From assembly GCA_964595945.1 (NCBI GenBank), contig CAZQSL010000043.1:1-28076 (forward strand): DNA of 28,076 nt, read 5' to 3'. Under the pieces are notes generated by a model. The model did not search any database. It saw only the letters and a program-made list of their open reading frames with translations, and was not told the DNA's origin. Each line of letters begins with the position of its first letter. Positions within the stretch are counted from its first letter, which is position 1. The translations under genes and the position numbers were made by a program. Shown here in pieces: positions 25,226-28,076 of this stretch. Source of the DNA: CAZQSL01 sp964595945 (lineage in GTDB: Bacteria; UBP15; UBA6099; JAJRTR01).

Positions 25226-25253
25226 ATTATACGCAAGTATAGAGCCAGTCCAA
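25226..25253 (-). promoter_or_regulatory. Second, upstream promoter of the acyltransferase gene
   Basis: TTGGAC (25253-25248), a 16-nt spacer and a perfect TATAAT (25231-25226) lie in tandem with the proximal promoter. The -35 hexamer falls within the 18-bp repeat motif, so a mobile-element end may have supplied it. Confidence 0.55.
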
Positions 25254-25259
25254 GAACTC
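25242..25259. repeat. 18-bp repeat motif, copy 1
   Basis: GAGCCAGTCCAAGAACTC matches the copy at 27832-27849 at 17 of 18 bases and in the same orientation. The other copy sits 37 bases before the start of an IS1182-like fragment, so this is probably a leftover element end. Confidence 0.55.
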
Positions 25260-25448
25260 TGCCAGGGCAGAAGCATTTTGCCGGATGGCAGGGATATGAA
25301 ATGACAAACGGCAACTGCGAAGCGCCTCAGGGAAAAATACGTTACGGACGGGGCGTTTCTCTTCCAACTGAAATCATTCTTTCTGCGGGCGCATAACGTG
25401 TCGCAAATCACAAAATCACATCCCTGTCAACATCATACCGACAATAAT

Positions 25449-25477
25449 TTGACAAATCACCCGGCATGGGTTACATT
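25449..25477 (+). promoter_or_regulatory. Sigma-70 promoter of the stand-alone receiver gene
   Basis: A perfect TTGACA (25449-25454), a 17-nt spacer and TACATT (25472-25477) lie about 48 bases before the ATG at 25526. Confidence 0.7.
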
Positions 25478-25525
25478 AAATCAGATGTATCCATATATAT
25501 GTGCAATTTTTGAAAAGGATGATTG

Positions 25526-25957
25526 ATGAGCGGGAAGGAAGAAGTACAAGTACTGATAGTTGAAGATGATCCTGATGCAAATGAGTTGGTCTCCATTATA
25601 CTTCGCGAAGAGGGCTACGGCACTCGATCCGTTTTCACCGGAGAAGACGCGCTTGCAGCTATAGAAATCGAAAAACCCGATGTCATCCTCATGGATATAA
25701 CCCTGCCTAAGATGGATGGCACCGAAGTGTGCAGGCTGCTCTCGAATGATGATAAAACCAGATCGATTCCAGTGATTATGCTTACAGCCAGGAAAGAACT
25801 GTCAACGAAGCTGTATTCATTTGTGGCTGGAGCAAAAAGATATATCAACAAGCCTTTCACGAGCGAAGAACTGGTCACGGAGATCAAACGGATACTGGTG
25901 CAGAAGAGCCAGTCTTCAGCTGTCAGCTTTGTCCCCGATTTCGATCCCCGCGACTGA
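25526..25957 (+). CDS. Single-domain response regulator (CheY-like receiver)
   Basis: The 143-residue protein is a receiver with no output domain. The phosphorylation site is complete: D14-D15, D57, T87 and K109 in the usual INKPF. The C-terminal 20 residues are a short polar tail (QKSQSSAVSFVPDFDPRD). Stand-alone receivers work through protein contacts or phosphorelay. No kinase is adjacent; the nearest is the PAS/GAF kinase 19 kb away, which already has a partner. ATG 25526 is used with AAGGAT upstream; a TTG directly before it is less likely. Confidence 0.92.
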   Translation: MSGKEEVQVLIVEDDPDANELVSIILREEGYGTRSVFTGEDALAAIEIEKPDVILMDITLPKMDGTEVCRLLSNDDKTRSIPVIMLTARKELSTKLYSFVAGAKRYINKPFTSEELVTEIKRILVQKSQSSAVSFVPDFDPRD

Positions 25958-25989
25958 CTGTTATCCAGTCATGGATTCCTCAACATATC

Positions 25990-26018
25990 TTGATTTTCTG
26001 GCAATACCATACGATAGT
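25990..26018 (+). promoter_or_regulatory. Possible promoter of the tandem-thioredoxin gene
   Basis: TTGATT (25990-25995), a 17-nt spacer and GATAGT (26013-26018) match the consensus at four of six positions in each box. The leader that follows (26030-26095) is GC-rich with a small GCAC/GTGC stem and matches no riboswitch class known to me. Confidence 0.4.
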
Positions 26019-26095
26019 ATTTTGTTGTAGCAGAGCTATCGAACCACGGGGGCACCCGAAGGTAATGTGCAGCCGGTACAGGGAGACCTTGCGTT

Positions 26096-27115
26096 ATGAA
26101 AAAAAGATTTTTTGCGGCAATGTTAGCACTCATTTCCTTGATGATTATACAATCAAGCGATGTCTATGCCACAACATTGCGCCGAGGCGAATCCATCGGC
26201 AATCTTGTCGTCAGGGGGGCAAACGGCAAGGATATAAACCTCGGCAAACTCAAGTCTCCGGCCGTCGTAGTCTTTTTTATACCCAACAGGGAAGATAGTC
26301 TGAAGGAACTGAAAGCTCTCGCAAAAATCGCCAAGTCAAAAAAACACGCTTCTTACAAATACATCGCTGTCTTCAGGGGCTCAAGCAAGGAAGAAAAAAA
26401 GATGACTGTGGATTTCATCAAAAAGAACAAGCTTCCTTTCACCCTTGCCTTTGACCCGTCTACGACCGTCACTCACCGCTTTGGCGTCAGCGCGTTTCCA
26501 ACTTTTTTCCTCATCGACCAAAAAGGGGTCCTTCGTACGATCCCCATGTCCAGGATCGCAAAATATCGAAAACTCTCTTATGACGACATGATGTCCATGG
26601 TGGAGAATGCACGGACAATACCATACATTGACATGATGGACGTTGACGCCAGGACGAATAATGTACGCGCCATGATCGGCAAACCGATACCCGAATTCAA
26701 ACTCAGGGATACCAGCAACAGACCTTTATCTGTCACGGCAAACAGGGGCAAAAAAAATCTGATACTTGTTTTCTGGAGTCCGACATGCTCGCATTGCAAG
26801 GCTGAATTGCCAAAGTTACAACGGTATTACTCTAAATATGGGAAAAAATACAACTTTGAAGTCATAACCGTGACACAGCCCGGCGGTCCGGATGGCAAAC
26901 GGATGATCGACGATATTGTCCATGACAACATGCTCTCCTTCCCGGCTCTCATCGACGAGAATGGCTCGACCATGCAATTGTACGGTATCCAATTTGTTCC
27001 TTCAGTATTTTTCGTCAACAAAAGAGGTGAAATGGTCGAATACCTTACAGGTGAAGCAAGGGACTTCGATCTTGTGTACAATTCGGTATTCGAAGACTTC
27101 AGCCGGATGAAATAA
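26096..27115 (+). CDS. Exported protein with two thioredoxin-like (TlpA/AhpC-type) domains
   Basis: The 339-residue protein has a signal peptide (MKKRFFAAMLALISLMII...VYA, cut near residue 25). Domain 1 (about 28-175) has the AhpC/TlpA fold pattern with cis-Pro loop FPTFFLID (P135), but FIPNREDS stands where WCxxC should be, so it has no redox cysteines. Domain 2 (about 193-335) is an intact TlpA-like domain: IGKPIPEFKL, WSPTCSHCKAELP (C231, C234) and VPSVFFV (P302). It should reduce or exchange disulfides in the periplasm or outside the cell; domain 1 may serve in binding. AGGGAG precedes the ATG by about 10 nt. The next gene follows after 29 nt. Confidence 0.88.
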   Translation: MKKRFFAAMLALISLMIIQSSDVYATTLRRGESIGNLVVRGANGKDINLGKLKSPAVVVFFIPNREDSLKELKALAKIAKSKKHASYKYIAVFRGSSKEEKKMTVDFIKKNKLPFTLAFDPSTTVTHRFGVSAFPTFFLIDQKGVLRTIPMSRIAKYRKLSYDDMMSMVENARTIPYIDMMDVDARTNNVRAMIGKPIPEFKLRDTSNRPLSVTANRGKKNLILVFWSPTCSHCKAELPKLQRYYSKYGKKYNFEVITVTQPGGPDGKRMIDDIVHDNMLSFPALIDENGSTMQLYGIQFVPSVFFVNKRGEMVEYLTGEARDFDLVYNSVFEDFSRMK

Positions 27116-27144
27116 CGGCATTTCTCTCCCGGAGCCTTGATCAA

Positions 27145-27450
27145 GTGAAAGAGGAAAAAAAACAGACGTTCAGAGTAGTATTTTACCGCTCGGAGAATGG
27201 AGAACTTATCAAGGTGCGCGAATTCGCGCGGACAGCCGCCAGTGTGAACGATCTCGTGTCAGACCCGCCCCAGGAATTTCTGGATATGCTCGGCGATTTC
27301 ATCCCTATCCACGGATGGGCTGAGATCAACACAGAGAACACTGTTGTATATGTGATTTTCGCTACAAGGTTCGACAGCAATCTCGAAGACATCGGCAAAG
27401 ATGATTTTCATATCTGGCTCGACGAGGCAAAACCTTCTGACTTGAATTGA
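27145..27450 (+). CDS. Small conserved-looking hypothetical protein
   Basis: The 101-residue protein is soluble, acidic and without a signal peptide, membrane segment or cysteines. Its alternating pattern (FRVVFYRSENGELIKVREF, VVYVIFATRF) suggests a small alpha/beta fold. I do not recognise a family. It starts with GTG, with GGAG 10 nt upstream, 29 nt after the tandem-thioredoxin gene, so it is likely co-transcribed with it. Confidence 0.65.
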   Translation: MKEEKKQTFRVVFYRSENGELIKVREFARTAASVNDLVSDPPQEFLDMLGDFIPIHGWAEINTENTVVYVIFATRFDSNLEDIGKDDFHIWLDEAKPSDLN

Positions 27451-27510
27451 TCGAAGACTGACTGCAATTATTTCATCATATAGAGCCATTGTATAAAGAT
27501 TTCCTGATTA

Positions 27511-27582
27511 CCCCTGAAACTCGGACTTTTCACAGGGGATGAGTAGAATGTGAAAAGGCGCATGAAAAGGAGGCTTTTTCAC
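27511..27582 (+). promoter_or_regulatory. Competing hairpins over the start of the IS1595-like fragment
   Basis: Three mutually exclusive pairings are visible. CCCCTG (27511-27516) pairs with CAGGGG (27533-27538). CTTTTCAC (27526-27533) pairs with GTGAAAAG (27550-27557). GTGAAAAGGC (27550-27559) pairs with GCTTTTTCAC (27573-27582) with one mismatch. The third puts the AAGGAGG ribosome site (27567-27573) in or next to the loop. Insertion sequences often have such structures to block translation from outside transcripts; function here is inferred. Confidence 0.5.
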
Positions 27583-27801
27583 ATGAAGGATAAGGGGATA
27601 CAGTTTCAGGAGGGAATGAGTTTTTACGAATTTCTCGAAAAATACGGCACGGACGAAACCCTTTCCCATCCGCATATGATGCATAGATTCTTTTCACCGC
27701 GCAGCCACTCGACAAGATGTTTTGTCGTGGGCATACCGAAGACAGCCTTTGAGACAAAAGCCCGCGCGATTTTTGCTCTATTACTTTATCGGCTTCGGTA
27801 G
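27583..27801 (+). pseudogene. Truncated IS1595-like transposase fragment
   Basis: The first 27 or so residues after ATG 27583 (IQFQEGMSFYEFLEKYGTDE) resemble the start of IS1595/ISXO2-type transposases, where the text normally continues into a zinc ribbon (WPxGFxCPxCG). Here the frame changes to unrelated sequence and stops after 72 residues, without the zinc-ribbon cysteines or the catalytic DDE domain. AAGGAGG lies 9-10 nt upstream. It is therefore an inactive remnant, or possibly a small mobile derivative. TACCCCT near 27509 and AGGGGTA near 27800 may be short end repeats. Confidence 0.5.
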
Positions 27802-27831
27802 GGGTATTGTTGCTTTATTTCTTCCTTTTTT

Positions 27832-27849
27832 GAGCCTGTCCAAGAACTC
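27832..27849. repeat. 18-bp repeat motif, copy 2
   Basis: GAGCCTGTCCAAGAACTC differs from copy 1 (25242-25259) at one base and lies 37 bases before the IS1182-like fragment, where an element end would be expected. Confidence 0.55.
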
Positions 27850-27886
27850 ACTTTACCATTTTGACGCGACAGGTAGAATATAAGGC

Positions 27887-28015
27887 ATGAGCAAAGAAAA
27901 GACATTTCGCCCTTATGAACCGAATCAGATGTATCTGATTCCCCTGGCCAAACCGAACATCGGAAAAAGTTTTCTTGTTCTCCAGTTCGCGATTTGGGAG
28001 AATTTCGGCATGTAG
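27887..28015 (+). pseudogene. IS1182-like transposase N-terminal fragment
   Basis: The 42-residue frame begins MSKEKTFRPYEPNQMYLIP, closely like the N-terminus of IS1182-family transposases (FRPYxPDQxxLxPP). The sequence then departs from the family and ends in TAG within 23 residues. The DDE catalytic region is absent. The last 60 bases of the window show no gene. Confidence 0.6.
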
Positions 28016-28076
28016 GGTGCCCGTGCAAAACCGTGCATTAAACTTAGAGCCGTGTGCTGTTTTGTAACGTATAGTT

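Larger units (their letters stand above)
25112..25525. other. 414-bp intergenic region between divergent genes
   Basis: This stretch holds no supported gene. It contains two plsC-side promoters, the promoter of the stand-alone receiver gene, and one copy of the 18-bp motif that also precedes the IS1182-like fragment. A minus-strand frame between 25,240 and 25,390 reads FQLEEKRPVRNVFF...ALAEFLDWL with a stop just before it. It may be a decayed coding remnant, but the evidence is too thin for a gene call. Confidence 0.5.

Noticed and set aside
25172..25411. 79-codon minus-strand frame in the 25.1-25.5 kb gap
   Set aside because: No ribosome site, its 3' end crosses the two plsC promoters, and the composition is not protein-like.
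26030..26095. Riboswitch-like GC-rich leader before the tandem-thioredoxin gene
   Set aside because: Compared by eye with c-di-GMP, glycine, fluoride, guanidine and cobalamin classes, no conserved core is present; only a short GCAC/GTGC stem is seen.

Overview
The window is ordinary chromosomal DNA of a bacterium with balanced to moderately high GC, densely packed genes, clear Shine-Dalgarno sites and frequent TTG starts. A probable tungsten aldehyde:ferredoxin oxidoreductase, a nickel-pincer racemase homologue and a secreted dockerin protein point to an anaerobic polymer or sugar degrader. The nadK-recN-steA-steB gene order is known from Actinobacteria, but the other genes do not look typically actinobacterial. 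An uncultured anaerobic lineage is plausible; the phylum cannot be decided from this sequence alone.

Left part (1-12,019). A very large cysteine-rich secreted protein with Fn3-like modules and a C-terminal dockerin enters from the left edge. It converges on a minus-strand block. Read in transcription order, that block is: an L-fucose/arabinose-isomerase-like protein, a strong intrinsic terminator, a tungsten AOR-family oxidoreductase, a LarA-like racemase, a structured 270-bp gap, and a cytoplasmic PAS/GAF histidine kinase with its NarL-type regulator. Together these could isomerise a deoxysugar, oxidise the aldehyde product and racemise the resulting hydroxyacid.

Middle (12,068-18,033, minus). 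One tight operon starts at a TTGACA-17-TATTAT promoter. It encodes a degenerate MNT-type nucleotidyltransferase, HepT, NAD kinase, RecN, SteA, SteB/MctB and a family 2 glycosyltransferase. A mirror-image promoter drives a MerR-like/coiled-coil protein in the opposite direction.

Right part (19,360-28,076). The classical rpsF-ssb-rpsR-rplI-dnaB operon is followed by purD. Next come a convergent PlsC-type acyltransferase with an odd acidic, cysteine-containing tail, a stand-alone receiver, a secreted tandem-thioredoxin protein and a small unknown protein. The end of the window is a graveyard of insertion-sequence fragments (IS1595-like and IS1182-like). An 18-bp motif near these fragments recurs in the 25.1-25.5 kb gap.

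The only stretch over 300 bases without a gene is 25,112-25,525; it holds promoters and that motif. No tRNA, rRNA or CRISPR array was recognised.
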